Program-made: the position numbers and the translations under genes
Notes under the pieces: generated by a model
The model's input: only the letters and a program-made list of their open reading frames with translations
Told to the model about the DNA's origin: nothing
Databases searched by the model: none
NCBI GenBank assembly: GCA_026993355.1
Contig: JALWTX010000006.1
Coordinates: forward strand, 1-64,000
From: Flavobacteriales bacterium
GTDB taxonomy: Bacteria > Bacteroidota > Bacteroidia > Flavobacteriales > Flavobacteriaceae
Direction of reading: 5' to 3'
DNA length: 64,000 nucleotides
Part shown: positions 7,464 through 16,789 of the stretch, one piece after another
How positions within the stretch are numbered: the first letter of the stretch is position 1
Layout of the letters: each line of letters opens with the position of its first letter

Positions 7464-8684
7464 ATGAATAAATTAAAAATTATTAATGACCCGATTTATG
7501 GTTTTGTCAATATTCCCAACGAATTAATTTTTGATATTATAGAACATCCTTATTTTCAACGCTTGCGGCGCATTTCTCAAATGGGTCTGTCATATATGGT
7601 CTATCCGGGAGCTCATCACACACGGTTTCATCATGCCATTGGCGCCATGCATTTAATGCAAACAGCCCTTCAGGTATTAAAATATAAAAATATCAACATT
7701 ACCCCAGCTGAAGAAGAAGCTGTATTGCTGGCAATTTTATTACATGACATTGGTCACGGCCCGTTTTCTCATGCCTTAGAGCATAAAATAATCAAAGAGA
7801 TATCCCATGAAGCCCTTTCTTTGGCAATTATGGAAGAGTTGAATACCAAATTTGATCAAAAATTAGATTTAGCCATAAAAATTTTTAAGGGCCAATATCC
7901 CAAAACTTTTCTTACGGAATTAATTAGCAGCCAAATAGACATGGACCGATTGGACTATCTCCGTCGCGATAGTTTTTACTCCGGTGTAATCGAAGGTCAA
8001 GTCAATAGCGAACGTTTAATTAAAATGCTCAATGTTAAAGATAATCGCTTGGTTATTGATGAAAAAGGCATTTATTCGGTAGAAAAATTTATCATTTCGC
8101 GCCGGTTAATGTACTGGCAAGTTTATTTTCATAAAACAGGCTTAATGTTTGAAAAAATATTGCAACACGTCATTGAACGGGCGCAAGAATTGCACCGGAA
8201 AAAATTACCCTTGTTTTTAGACGATAAATTAAATTTTCTATGGTCAGAAAGTTATTCAAGCATCAATAATAACAATTTGTCCATATTTACACAACTCGAT
8301 GACACAGACATTTGGTATCACCTAAAAAAATGGCAAAAAAACAATGATTTCATTCTCTCCTACCTGAGCAGTATGATTGTCAATCGAGACCATTTAAACC
8401 ATATGATAATTCAATCAAAACCCTTTGAGCCAGATAAATTAAACACTTTGAGCAGGCAAGTTTTGGATAATTTTCCGGTTCATAAAGAGGAGTTGCATTA
8501 TCTGTTTTTTACAGGTCAATTAACCCATAGTGCCTATGATAATAAAGAAAAACCAATACAGTTATTAACCAAAGAAGGTCAATTAGTCGAATTTGCCAAA
8601 GCCAGCGATCAATTAAATATTGAAGCCTTATCTCAACCCGTAATTAAATACTATTTAAGTTGGCCTAAAAATAAAAAATTGTAA
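7464..8684 (+). CDS. HD-domain phosphohydrolase (SAMHD1/dGTPase-like)
   Basis: The 406-residue protein carries the HD metal site: RFHHAIGAMHLM (His near 51-55), LLHDIGHGPFSHALEH (HD near 94-95), and the downstream Asp in QIDMDRLDYLRRDS. The N-terminal INDPIYGFV is typical of the YpgQ/dNTPase-like group widespread in Bacteroidota, where it often precedes lpxD as it does here. Members hydrolyse nucleotides or phosphodiesters; the substrate of this one is not predictable. A near-consensus TAACTTTA lies at about 7390. It ends 30 nt before lpxD. Confidence 0.9.
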   Translation: MNKLKIINDPIYGFVNIPNELIFDIIEHPYFQRLRRISQMGLSYMVYPGAHHTRFHHAIGAMHLMQTALQVLKYKNINITPAEEEAVLLAILLHDIGHGPFSHALEHKIIKEISHEALSLAIMEELNTKFDQKLDLAIKIFKGQYPKTFLTELISSQIDMDRLDYLRRDSFYSGVIEGQVNSERLIKMLNVKDNRLVIDEKGIYSVEKFIISRRLMYWQVYFHKTGLMFEKILQHVIERAQELHRKKLPLFLDDKLNFLWSESYSSINNNNLSIFTQLDDTDIWYHLKKWQKNNDFILSYLSSMIVNRDHLNHMIIQSKPFEPDKLNTLSRQVLDNFPVHKEELHYLFFTGQLTHSAYDNKEKPIQLLTKEGQLVEFAKASDQLNIEALSQPVIKYYLSWPKNKKL

Positions 8685-8709
8685 AAAAATAATCTTTTTC
8701 ATACTTTTG
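8680..8709 (+). promoter_or_regulatory. Promoter for the lpxD operon, very close to the start codon
   Basis: A TTG (8680-8682) and a perfect TAnnTTTG (TACTTTTG, 8702-8709) are separated by 19 nt, the usual spacing of Bacteroidota -33/-7 promoters. The lpxD ATG starts at 8715, only 5 nt beyond the -7 element, so the transcript would have almost no leader. Confidence 0.6.
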
Positions 8710-8714
8710 CCAGA

Positions 8715-9743
8715 ATGAAATACAGTATCAAAACCATAGCAGATTATCTTCAAGGCACTGTAGAAGGTGACCCTGATATAGAAATAAACAATATTGCCAA
8801 AATTGAAGAAGCACAACCCGGCGATATTACATTTTTAGCCAATCCTATTTACACCCCTTTCATCTATTCGACCAATGCGTCGGCGGTTATTGTCAAAGAT
8901 GATTTTAAACCGGAAAAAGAATTAAAAACCAATTTAATCAGAGTTAAGGACCCTTATCAAGCATTTTCGCAGTTGTTAGAATTTCACAACACCACATTCG
9001 ATGATAAAATCGGGATTGAATCGCCTGTCAAAATTAGCGATTCGGCCAAGTTAGGTGAAAATGTTTATGTCGGTGCGTTTACTTATATTGGCGATAATGT
9101 CCAAATCGGAGATAATGTCAAAATCTTTCCTAATGTTTATATTGGCAATAATGTTCAGATAGGAAATAACACCATTATATATCCCAATGTTACGATTTAT
9201 CACGATACCCAAATAGGCGAACATGTAACCATTCATAGCGGATCGGTAATAGGCGCCGATGGGTTTGGTTTTGCCCCAAATAATGGTAATGACTTTAAAA
9301 AAGTGCCGCAAATAGGCAATGTCATTATTGAAGACAGGGTCGAAATAGGCTCCAACACGTCCATAGACAGGGCAACTATGGGATCGACCATTATAAGACG
9401 AGGCGTTAAATTAGACAATTTTATCCAAGTGGCGCACAATGTCGAGATCGGTGAAAACACCGTTATAGCGGCTCTAACAGGCATCTCAGGCTCTACTAAA
9501 ATTGGCAAAAACTGTATGATTGGCGGACAAGCCGGCTTGGCCGGTCACCTTAAAATAGGTGATAATGTTAAAATCGGTGCTCAATCGGGTATTTCACATA
9601 ATTTAAAAGACGGTGAAATAGTAGTAGGAACCCCGGCACTACCAATTAGAAACTTTAAAAAATCCAGTATCCTCTTTAAAAATTTAGAAGATTTGTACAA
9701 ACGGATACAAACTTTAGAAAAAAAACTTAACAACTTGAAATAA
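8715..9743 (+). CDS. lpxD: UDP-3-O-(3-hydroxyacyl)glucosamine N-acyltransferase
   Basis: LpxD adds the second hydroxyacyl chain (N-linked) in lipid A synthesis, in the cytoplasm. The 342 residues comprise an N-terminal uridine-binding domain (about 1-100, with EAQPGDITFLANP), a left-handed beta-helix of hexapeptide repeats (about 105-310, many [IV]G[DEN]N turns) and a C-terminal helix (LEDLYKRIQTLEKKL). The catalytic His is in FIQVAHNVEIG, and GADGFGFAP is also typical. It is followed after 7 nt by lpxC/fabZ. The length is normal. Confidence 0.97.
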   Translation: MKYSIKTIADYLQGTVEGDPDIEINNIAKIEEAQPGDITFLANPIYTPFIYSTNASAVIVKDDFKPEKELKTNLIRVKDPYQAFSQLLEFHNTTFDDKIGIESPVKISDSAKLGENVYVGAFTYIGDNVQIGDNVKIFPNVYIGNNVQIGNNTIIYPNVTIYHDTQIGEHVTIHSGSVIGADGFGFAPNNGNDFKKVPQIGNVIIEDRVEIGSNTSIDRATMGSTIIRRGVKLDNFIQVAHNVEIGENTVIAALTGISGSTKIGKNCMIGGQAGLAGHLKIGDNVKIGAQSGISHNLKDGEIVVGTPALPIRNFKKSSILFKNLEDLYKRIQTLEKKLNNLK

Positions 9744-9750
9744 GTAAACC

Positions 9751-11148
9751 ATGGCAAAACAAAAGACCATTAAAAAGCCTGTCTCTATCGAAGGTATCGG
9801 ATTGCATACCGGCGCAAATGTAAAAATGACCTTAAAACCGGCACCTGAAAATTATGGTTTTAAATTTGTACGGGTCGATTTGGAAGGTAAACCGGAAATA
9901 GAAGCCAGTGCCCAATATGTCACCAAAACCCAACGTGGAACCGTTTTAGAAAAAAACGGCGTGCAAGTGCATACCACCGAGCATGTTTTGGCCGCTTTAA
10001 CCGGAATGGATGTCGATAATTGCATTATAGAACTGGATGCCGCCGAACCACCTATTAAAGATGGGTCTGCCAAATATTTTGTCGAAATGATTGAAGAAGC
10101 CGGCATTGAAGAACAAGAAGCTGAAAGAGAAGAATTTGTCGTTAAAAAAGTCATTTCATATGTCGATCCCGAAACAGAAAGCGAACTGCTTATTATGCCT
10201 GCTGATCATTATGAAGTTACGGCAATGGTTGACTTTGGCACTAAAGTTCTTGGGACGCAAAATGCTTATCTTAAGGATTTGAAAGATTTTAAAACTGAAA
10301 TAGCCCCGGCTCGCACCTTTAGTTTTTTACATGAACTGGAAATGTTGCTTAAATATGGCTTAATCAAAGGTGGAGATTTAAGTAATGCCATTATTTTTGT
10401 AGACAAAAAGATATCCGAGGAAACCAAAGAATTACTTAAAGGCTATTTCAAAAAGGACGATTTTGAAGTAAAACCAAACGGCATTTTAAATAATATAAAT
10501 TTACAGTGGCCTAATGAGGCTGCCAGACACAAACTTTTAGATGTAATTGGTGATTTGACCTTAGTTGGCACCCGCCTGAAAGGAAAAGTCATAGCCAATA
10601 AACCGGGACATAAAGTCAACACGGCCTTTGCTAAAAAACTGCAAAAAATAATCAAAAATGAAAAAAGAAATAAAGTGCCGGAATTTGATTTAAACAAACC
10701 GCCCCTGATGGATATTGAAAAAATTATGACCCTTCTCCCGCATCGACCGCCATTTTTATTAGTCGACCGGATTTTAGAATTGTCAGACAAACACGTCATC
10801 GGGATGAAAAATGTCACGATGAACGAATCGTTTTTTGTCGGACACTTTCCCGGCGCACCCGTCATGCCCGGTGTTTTACAAGTAGAAGCTATGGCTCAAA
10901 CAGGCGGTATTTTGGTTTTAAATTCAGTCCCTGATCCACAAAACTATTTGACTTATTTTATGAAAATGGATAAAGTCAAATTCAAACGAAAAGTCAAACC
11001 CGGCGATACTTTAATCTTTAAGGCCGATCTTATTTCGCCCATAAGAAGAGGTATTTGTCATATGCAAGCCTATGCTTATGCCAATGGACATTTGGTAGCA
11101 GAAGCTGAAATGATGGCACAAATAGTTAGAAAAGATAATGTAAAATAA
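9751..11148 (+). CDS. lpxC/fabZ: Bifunctional LpxC deacetylase / FabZ 3-hydroxyacyl-ACP dehydratase
   Basis: The 465-residue protein joins two enzymes. Residues 1-300 are LpxC, the zinc deacetylase that commits to lipid A: GIGLHTG, the zinc-site HTTEHVLAAL, RHKLLDVIGD and GHKVN are all present. Residues about 318-465 are FabZ of fatty acid synthesis: LLPHRPPFLLVDRI, and the catalytic His and Glu in GHFPGAPVMPGVLQVEAMAQ. Since the two compete for the 3-hydroxyacyl-ACP pool, the fusion may help balance lipid A and fatty acid flux. This fusion is a known hallmark of Bacteroidota. It lies between lpxD and lpxA with gaps of 7 and 6 nt. Confidence 0.98.
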   Translation: MAKQKTIKKPVSIEGIGLHTGANVKMTLKPAPENYGFKFVRVDLEGKPEIEASAQYVTKTQRGTVLEKNGVQVHTTEHVLAALTGMDVDNCIIELDAAEPPIKDGSAKYFVEMIEEAGIEEQEAEREEFVVKKVISYVDPETESELLIMPADHYEVTAMVDFGTKVLGTQNAYLKDLKDFKTEIAPARTFSFLHELEMLLKYGLIKGGDLSNAIIFVDKKISEETKELLKGYFKKDDFEVKPNGILNNINLQWPNEAARHKLLDVIGDLTLVGTRLKGKVIANKPGHKVNTAFAKKLQKIIKNEKRNKVPEFDLNKPPLMDIEKIMTLLPHRPPFLLVDRILELSDKHVIGMKNVTMNESFFVGHFPGAPVMPGVLQVEAMAQTGGILVLNSVPDPQNYLTYFMKMDKVKFKRKVKPGDTLIFKADLISPIRRGICHMQAYAYANGHLVAEAEMMAQIVRKDNVK

Positions 11149-11154
11149 ATTAGA

Positions 11155-11934
11155 ATGAATCAACCCTTAGCCTATATACATCCCGAAGCTAAAATTGCAA
11201 AAAATGTCGTGATTGAACCTTTCGTTACAATCGATAAAAATGTCGAAATTGGTGAAGGTACCTGGATTGGTCCGAATGTTGCTATCATGGAAGGCGCACG
11301 CATAGGTAAAAATTGCAAAATATTTCCCGGAAGTGTCATTGCCGCCGAACCGCAAGATTTAAAATTTGAAGGCGAAAAAACTTTAGCTATTATTGGCGAC
11401 AATACAACTATAAGAGAAAATGTTACGGTAAACAGAGGAACAAAAGCCAGCGGCGAAACACGTGTTGGCAATAATTGCTTGCTGATGGCAAATGCGCATG
11501 TAGCACATGATTGCATTGTGGGCGACCATGCTATTTTGGTAAACAACGTTGCTTTAGCCGGACATGTCGAAATAGGCGATTGGGCTATTTTAGGTGGTTT
11601 ATCAGCTGTTCATCAATTTGTCAGAATTGGCCGGCATGCCATGGTTTCCGGCGGTGCTTTAGTTAGAAAAGATGTTCCGCCATTTGTTAAAGCAGCCAAA
11701 GAACCTATCCAATATGTAGGTGTTAATTCTATCGGTTTACGCCGTCGAGGTTTTACGGCAGAACAAATCAACCAAATTCAAGATATTTACCGTTATGTTT
11801 TTCAAAAAATAAATAATATCAGTAAAGCAATAGAATATATAGAAGCCGAAATGCCCGCTTCGCCGGAACGCGATGAAATTATTGAATTCATCAAAAAATC
11901 GCCAAGAGGCATTATAAAAGGATATAAACAATAA
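11155..11934 (+). CDS. lpxA: UDP-N-acetylglucosamine O-acyltransferase
   Basis: LpxA performs the first step of lipid A synthesis, attaching a 3-hydroxyacyl group to UDP-GlcNAc. The 259-residue protein (family about 260) has an N-terminal beta-helix of hexapeptide repeats (about 1-190), the catalytic His in NAHVAHDCIVGDH, and a C-terminal helical region (YRYVFQKINNISKAIEYIE). HQFVRIGRHAMVSGG is also typical. It is the third gene of a lipid A cluster, 6 nt after lpxC/fabZ and 12 nt before efp. Confidence 0.97.
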   Translation: MNQPLAYIHPEAKIAKNVVIEPFVTIDKNVEIGEGTWIGPNVAIMEGARIGKNCKIFPGSVIAAEPQDLKFEGEKTLAIIGDNTTIRENVTVNRGTKASGETRVGNNCLLMANAHVAHDCIVGDHAILVNNVALAGHVEIGDWAILGGLSAVHQFVRIGRHAMVSGGALVRKDVPPFVKAAKEPIQYVGVNSIGLRRRGFTAEQINQIQDIYRYVFQKINNISKAIEYIEAEMPASPERDEIIEFIKKSPRGIIKGYKQ

Positions 11935-11946
11935 AATTAAAGTATT

Positions 11947-12510
11947 ATGGCAACAACTTCAGATATTAGAAAAGGATTGTGTATTAACTACAACAATGAT
12001 ATTTATAAAATAATCGAATTTCTACACGTTAAACCGGGCAAAGGGCCTGCATTTGTCCGTACCAAATTAAAAAGCTTAACAACCGGAAAAATTATTGATA
12101 ACACTTTTTCGGCTGGTCATAAAATTGATGATATTCGTATCGAAACCCGTAAATTTCAGTACCTGTATAACGATGGTGAAAATTATCATTTCATGGATGA
12201 TGAAACCTATGAGCAAATTCAATTGCCGGAAGCAATGATTGATGCACCGCAATTTTTAAAAGAAGGTGAAATGGTAACCATTTTAATGAAAGCAGATGAC
12301 AATACACCATTGACCCTTGAAATGCCGGCCACGGTAATTATGGAAGTAACCCACACCGAACCGGGAGTAAAGGGAAATACAGCAACCAATGCAACCAAAC
12401 CGGCCACCGTTGAAACCGGCGCCAAAGTACGGGTGCCTTTATTTATAAATGAAGGAGATAAAATAAAAATAAATACAGAAACAGGCGAATATCAAGAACG
12501 CGTAAAATAA
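11947..12510 (+). CDS. efp: Translation elongation factor P
   Basis: EF-P binds the ribosome beside the P site and relieves stalling at consecutive prolines. The 187 residues show the KOW-like N-terminal domain with the conserved loop VKPGKGPAFVRTKL (the Lys in PGKG is the tip that contacts the tRNA), the central OB domain and the C-terminal OB domain ending RVPLFINEGDKIKINTETGEY. Length is normal. The lpxA-efp order is common in flavobacteria and suggests cotranscription with the lipid A genes. Confidence 0.97.
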   Translation: MATTSDIRKGLCINYNNDIYKIIEFLHVKPGKGPAFVRTKLKSLTTGKIIDNTFSAGHKIDDIRIETRKFQYLYNDGENYHFMDDETYEQIQLPEAMIDAPQFLKEGEMVTILMKADDNTPLTLEMPATVIMEVTHTEPGVKGNTATNATKPATVETGAKVRVPLFINEGDKIKINTETGEYQERVK

Positions 12511-12511
12511 A

Positions 12512-12548
12512 TTGAATAAAAAATGATTAAAAACCATCTTTTATTCAA
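12512..12548 (+). terminator. AT-rich dyad after efp
   Basis: TTGAATAAAA (12512-12521) and TTTTATTCAA (12539-12548) are perfect inverted repeats. The stem is AT-rich and not followed by a T-run, so it may be a weak terminator or a spacer between efp and sucD. Confidence 0.4.
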
Positions 12549-12585
12549 ATAAAATCTTGATATTTACAAACAAAAATTTTCAAAA

Positions 12586-13461
12586 ATGAGTGTACTAATT
12601 AATAAAGATTCTAAAGTTATAGTCCAAGGATTTACCGGTAGTGAAGGAACTTTTCATGCCCAACAAATGATCGATTACGGTACCAACGTAGTCGGTGGTG
12701 TAACACCCGGAAAAGGTGGCACCGAACATCTTGGCAAACCGGTATTTAACACTGTCAAAGAAGCCGTCGAAAAAACAGGTGCAGATACCTCTATTATTTT
12801 TGTACCGCCGGCTTTTGCCGCCGATGCTATCAAGGAGGCTGCCGAAGGTGGTATCAAAACAATTATTGCTATCACAGAAGGAATTCCGGTGGCTGATATG
12901 GTCAAAGTAATGGATTATGTTGCCGATAAAGATACGCGCTTAATTGGTCCCAACTGCCCGGGAGTCATCACACCCGGTGAAGCCAAAGTCGGTATTATGC
13001 CGGGTTTTGTCTTCAAAAAAGGCAATATTGGCTTAGTATCCAAATCAGGAACTTTAACTTACGAAGCTGCTGATCAAATTGCCAAACAAGGCTTGGGTAT
13101 CACCACTGCCATTGGTATTGGAGGTGATCCCATTATCGGCACTACCACTAAAGAGGCTGTCGAAATGTTTATGAATGACCCGGAAACAGAAGCCATTGTC
13201 ATGATTGGTGAAATTGGCGGAAACTTGGAGGCAGAAGCTGCCAAATATATCAAGGAGACAGGCAATAAAAAGCCAGTAGTAGCATTTATTGCCGGACAAA
13301 CGGCGCCTAAAGGACGTACTATGGGTCATGCAGGTGCTATTGTAGGCGGTAAAGATGACACGGCGCAAGCCAAAATGCGTATACTTAAAGAACATGGCAT
13401 TCATGTGGTAGAATCACCAGCCGAAATTGGCAAAAAAGTGGCAGAAGTTTTAGGTAAATAA
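12586..13461 (+). CDS. sucD: Succinyl-CoA synthetase alpha subunit
   Basis: The alpha subunit of the TCA-cycle enzyme that makes ATP or GTP from succinyl-CoA. The 291 residues include the CoA-binding Rossmann domain ([24 protein letters not shown]) and the ligase domain with the phosphorylated His in [11 protein letters not shown] (near 247). [10 protein letters not shown] is also diagnostic. The beta subunit gene sucC is not in the window, so the two subunits are encoded apart. A strong terminator follows. Confidence 0.97.
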   Translation: MSVLINKDSKVIVQGFTGSEGTFHAQQMIDYGTNVVGGVTPGKGGTEHLGKPVFNTVKEAVEKTGADTSIIFVPPAFAADAIKEAAEGGIKTIIAITEGIPVADMVKVMDYVADKDTRLIGPNCPGVITPGEAKVGIMPGFVFKKGNIGLVSKSGTLTYEAADQIAKQGLGITTAIGIGGDPIIGTTTKEAVEMFMNDPETEAIVMIGEIGGNLEAEAAKYIKETGNKKPVVAFIAGQTAPKGRTMGHAGAIVGGKDDTAQAKMRILKEHGIHVVESPAEIGKKVAEVLGK

Positions 13462-13482
13462 TCAGGAGAATAAGACTCTAAT

Positions 13483-13515
13483 AAAAATAGCCGTTCACAG
13501 AACGGCTATTTTTTT
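13483..13515 (+). terminator. Intrinsic terminator after sucD
   Basis: AAAAATAGCCGTT and AACGGCTATTTTT form a 13-bp stem with a 5-nt loop (CACAG) and a continuing T-run. It closes the sucD transcript before the antiporter gene. Confidence 0.9.
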
Positions 13516-13553
13516 ATATCCAACCTGGGAAAGGTATTCTCGGTTAAATAATG

Positions 13554-13561
13554 TATTTTTG
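13554..13561 (+). promoter_or_regulatory. -7 element for the antiporter gene
   Basis: TATTTTTG matches TAnnTTTG and lies 14 nt before the antiporter ATG, just after the sucD terminator. No clear -33 TTG. Confidence 0.4.
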
Positions 13562-13575
13562 TAAAAAAGCCTTAC

Positions 13576-15492
13576 ATGATTGATTTGGATGTTATAAAAT
13601 ATTTAACCGGTTTTTTGGTTGTTGCTATCTCAGCTTATCAGATCGCTTTATTTTTACAAAAAAAAATACATTTTCCCTTAATTACAGGTCTCATTCTAAC
13701 CGGTATCATAGCCGGTAGTTCTTTCTTAAATTTTATTCCGAAATATGCTTTACCTAAGCTTGATTTTCTAAATGAAATAGCCTTGGCAGTCATCGCTTTT
13801 TCAGCCGGTGCCGAATTGCATTTAGAGGAATTGCGCAGCCGTTTAAATAGTATAAAATGGATGACAATCGGGCAATTAATTGCTACGTTCGTATTAAGTA
13901 CGGCTTTTGTTTTTGTTATAGCGGATTATATTCCTTTTATGCAAAACTTTGATCCTAAAGTCAAATTTGCCATCGCCTTGTTATTTGGGACTATCTTTGT
14001 TGCCCGATCGCCCTCATCGGCTATTGCTATCATTAATGAAATGCGTGCACGGGGACCATTTGTAAAAACGGCCATGGGTGTAACCGTGGTCATTGATGTA
14101 TTGGTAATTATTTTATTTGCCATCAGTTTTGCTATTGTAAAAACCATTATTATAGGCGAATCACTAAATTTAACTTTTTTATTAGTTCTGCTCCTTGAGA
14201 TTAGCACCTCCATAATATTAGGTTTTTTGTTTGGTAAATTATTAAAACTGATTTTACAAACAAACCTTCATGGGAATATTAAAGCTGCCTTGATTATTTT
14301 GACCGGTTATAGCATTTATTTGTTGAATCATTGGGTAGCCCAACATACCAGTTTAGCCGGTTTTCATTTTGAACTGGAACCTTTATTAACAGCAATTATC
14401 GCCAGTTTTTATGTCACCAATTATACCAAATTTAACCACGAATTTGAAGAAATCATCCTTAAAATCAGCCCATTTATTTATATCATCTTTTTTACCTTAA
14501 CCGGCGATTCATTGTCCTTACAAACGTTGATTAATGTCATAGAAATAGCGCTAATTCTTTTTGCCGTACGTATTGTTTCTTTAATTATAGGTGGTTTTAT
14601 CGGAATTTGGGCAGCCAAAGAAGAACCCAAATATGCCAAAATAGCCTGGATGCCATATGTAACGCAAGCCGGTGTTGCCATTGGGCTTACAACCATGGTA
14701 TCTGAAGCATTTCCGGATTGGGGACAAGAATTTGAGACCATTATCATAGCCATTATTGTGATAAACCAATTAATAGGTCCCCCCCTTTTTAAATGGGCTA
14801 TCAAATATGCCGGTGAAGCACATAAAAAACAAGAATTCAAACCAAGCATTATTGAACACTATGCCGTTATATTCAGCTTAGACAGTATTTCATTGGCTAT
14901 TGCCCGAAAGTTGATAAAACAAGGTTGGCTTGTAAAAATAGTTACCACCCAAAAACAGCATAATATCAAAGATATTGACATATTACAAGTAAAAGAATAT
15001 AATAAAGAGAATATTGCCCAATTAAATTTAGGACAACCGGATAGTGTCATTTTACTTTACCCCGACGATCAAAAGAATTACGAAATAGCCGAATGGATAT
15101 ATGAAACCATTGGGTCACCCAACATGATTACACGTTTAGAGAGTGGGGCATTCGCCGCAAAATTTAAAGAAATTGGTGTAAAAGTAATAGAACCAACAGC
15201 AGCCATGGTCAATTTAATTGACCATATGGTCCGGGCGCCGGAAGCCACCAATATATTACTTGGTTTTGACAAGAATCAAGATACAATTGATGTCGAAGTA
15301 CGTAACCCTGACCTGGTTGGCTTAAGAATACGTGATTTGCATCTACCGCAAGACGTTATCATCTTATCATTAAAACGAAAAGGTAATACGGTCATTACAC
15401 ATGGTTACACACAATTACGATTAGGGGATATTTTGACCTTTGTCGGGTCCAAAAAAAGTTTGGAGCAAGTGCGTCTGCGTTTTGAATTTTAA
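13576..15492 (+). CDS. CPA2-type cation:proton antiporter with TrkA-like domains
   Basis: The 638-residue protein begins with about 12 membrane helices (residues 5-410), including FSAGAELHLEEL and ARSPSSAIAIINEM, typical of the Na+/H+ exchanger fold of the KefB/CPA2 group. It continues into a cytoplasmic nucleotide-binding-like segment (about 425-540, HYAVIFSLDSISLAIARKLIKQG) and ends in a TrkA-C domain (about 555-638, VRNPDLVGLRIRDLHLPQDVII). The TrkA-N part lacks the usual GxGxxG (it has FSLDSIS), so NAD binding is doubtful. It probably exchanges K+ or Na+ for protons. It is monocistronic. Confidence 0.88.
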   Translation: MIDLDVIKYLTGFLVVAISAYQIALFLQKKIHFPLITGLILTGIIAGSSFLNFIPKYALPKLDFLNEIALAVIAFSAGAELHLEELRSRLNSIKWMTIGQLIATFVLSTAFVFVIADYIPFMQNFDPKVKFAIALLFGTIFVARSPSSAIAIINEMRARGPFVKTAMGVTVVIDVLVIILFAISFAIVKTIIIGESLNLTFLLVLLLEISTSIILGFLFGKLLKLILQTNLHGNIKAALIILTGYSIYLLNHWVAQHTSLAGFHFELEPLLTAIIASFYVTNYTKFNHEFEEIILKISPFIYIIFFTLTGDSLSLQTLINVIEIALILFAVRIVSLIIGGFIGIWAAKEEPKYAKIAWMPYVTQAGVAIGLTTMVSEAFPDWGQEFETIIIAIIVINQLIGPPLFKWAIKYAGEAHKKQEFKPSIIEHYAVIFSLDSISLAIARKLIKQGWLVKIVTTQKQHNIKDIDILQVKEYNKENIAQLNLGQPDSVILLYPDDQKNYEIAEWIYETIGSPNMITRLESGAFAAKFKEIGVKVIEPTAAMVNLIDHMVRAPEATNILLGFDKNQDTIDVEVRNPDLVGLRIRDLHLPQDVIILSLKRKGNTVITHGYTQLRLGDILTFVGSKKSLEQVRLRFEF

Positions 15493-15528
15493 ATCCCAAA
15501 ACAAACAAATCAAAAATTAAAAAATTGT

Positions 15529-15536
15529 ATCTTTGC
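15529..15536 (+). promoter_or_regulatory. -7 promoter element for ychF
   Basis: TATCTTTG matches TAnnTTTG exactly, 22 nt before the ychF ATG. No clear -33 TTG. Confidence 0.6.
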
Positions 15537-15558
15537 CAAAATTTTTGAGTTAATATTT

Positions 15559-16653
15559 ATGAAAGCAGGAATCGTCGGATTACCGAATGTGGGAAAATCA
15601 ACCCTTTTTAATTGTTTGTCAAATGCCAAAGCACAATCGGCAAACTATCCATTTTGTACCATCGAGCCTAATGTCGGCGTTGTCAATGTACCTGACCAAC
15701 GCTTGGTTGAGCTTGAAAAACTGGTAAAACCCGAACGTGTATTGCCTGCAACAGTCGAAATTGTAGATATAGCCGGACTGGTAAAAGGCGCCAGTAAAGG
15801 AGAAGGTTTGGGTAATAAATTTTTAGCTAATATTAGGGAAACAGATGCCATTATTCATGTGTTACGTTGCTTTGATGATGAAAATATCACCCACGTTGAA
15901 GGAAGTGTGGACCCGGTACGCGATAAAGAAATAATCGATATTGAACTCCAATTAAAAGATTTGGAAACCATTGAAAAACGGATTGACAAGGTTAAACGTA
16001 AAGCTAAAACGGGTGATAAAGAGGGGCAAAAAGAATATGAGTTGCTTTTAAAAATAAAAGAAAATTTAGAGAAAGGCATCTCTGTCCGGGCCATGGATTT
16101 TTCGCCCGAAGAACGCGAAAAATATGTAGATACTTATCAACTACTTACCGACAAACCCGTGTTATATCTCTGCAATGTTGATGAAGCTTCGTTAAAAACC
16201 GAAAATAAATATGTCAAAGCGGTTAAAGAAGCCATCAAAGATGAAGATGCCCAAATGATGGTTTTGGCTGCGGCCACAGAAGCAGATATTATGGAATTGG
16301 ACACTTATGAAGACCGGCAAATGTTTTTGGAAGATTTAGGCTTGGACGAACCCGGTATAAATAAGCTAATACGCGCAGTTTACAAGCTTCTGAAACAGCA
16401 AACTTATTTTACTGCCGGGGTTAAAGAAGTCCGTGCTTGGACCATACCAATAGGTGCCACCGCACCACAAGCCGCGGGTGTTATTCATAGCGATTTCGAA
16501 AAAGGCTTTATCAGAGCCGAAGTCATCTCTTATGACGATTTTATTAAATATGGATCTGAAGCAAAGGTCAAAGAAGCTGGAAAAATGCGCGTGGAAGGAA
16601 AAGATTATATCGTCCAAGACGGTGATATTATGCACTTTAGATTTAATGTCTAA
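15559..16653 (+). CDS. ychF: YchF/Obg-family ATPase
   Basis: This 364-residue P-loop protein binds ATP rather than GTP and associates with ribosomes in the family. The Walker A is [12 protein letters not shown] (residues 7-18), the G3-like motif is [17 protein letters not shown], and the altered G4 motif (CNVDE instead of NKxD) marks YchF. A coiled-coil arm (about 125-190) and a C-terminal TGS domain (about 275-364, ending [16 protein letters not shown]) complete the expected layout. The next gene is Fur-like, 136 nt downstream. Confidence 0.97.
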   Translation: MKAGIVGLPNVGKSTLFNCLSNAKAQSANYPFCTIEPNVGVVNVPDQRLVELEKLVKPERVLPATVEIVDIAGLVKGASKGEGLGNKFLANIRETDAIIHVLRCFDDENITHVEGSVDPVRDKEIIDIELQLKDLETIEKRIDKVKRKAKTGDKEGQKEYELLLKIKENLEKGISVRAMDFSPEEREKYVDTYQLLTDKPVLYLCNVDEASLKTENKYVKAVKEAIKDEDAQMMVLAAATEADIMELDTYEDRQMFLEDLGLDEPGINKLIRAVYKLLKQQTYFTAGVKEVRAWTIPIGATAPQAAGVIHSDFEKGFIRAEVISYDDFIKYGSEAKVKEAGKMRVEGKDYIVQDGDIMHFRFNV

Positions 16654-16698
16654 ATCCTAAGATTTTAAATTTAGAACCTTTTAGAATTGTTAATGCTT

Positions 16699-16728
16699 TG
16701 TTGATAAAACTTCATAAGTTTATCAACA
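16699..16728 (+). promoter_or_regulatory. 10-bp inverted repeat between ychF and the Fur-like gene
   Basis: TGTTGATAAA (16699-16708) and TTTATCAACA (16719-16728) are perfect inverted repeats 10 nt apart. It could end the ychF transcript (a short T4 follows) or be an operator for the Fur-family gene 60 nt downstream. Each arm also resembles a DnaA box with one mismatch (TTATCAACA), which is probably coincidence. Confidence 0.45.
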
Positions 16729-16789
16729 GTTTTGTAGTGTCCGTATGTAAAAAAAACGTAATTTTATTTTTAAATAAAAAGCATTTTGT

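Noticed and set aside
16699-16728. Pair of DnaA-like boxes upstream of the Fur-like gene
   Set aside because: Each arm has a mismatch to the box consensus; a plain palindrome or terminator is the simpler reading.
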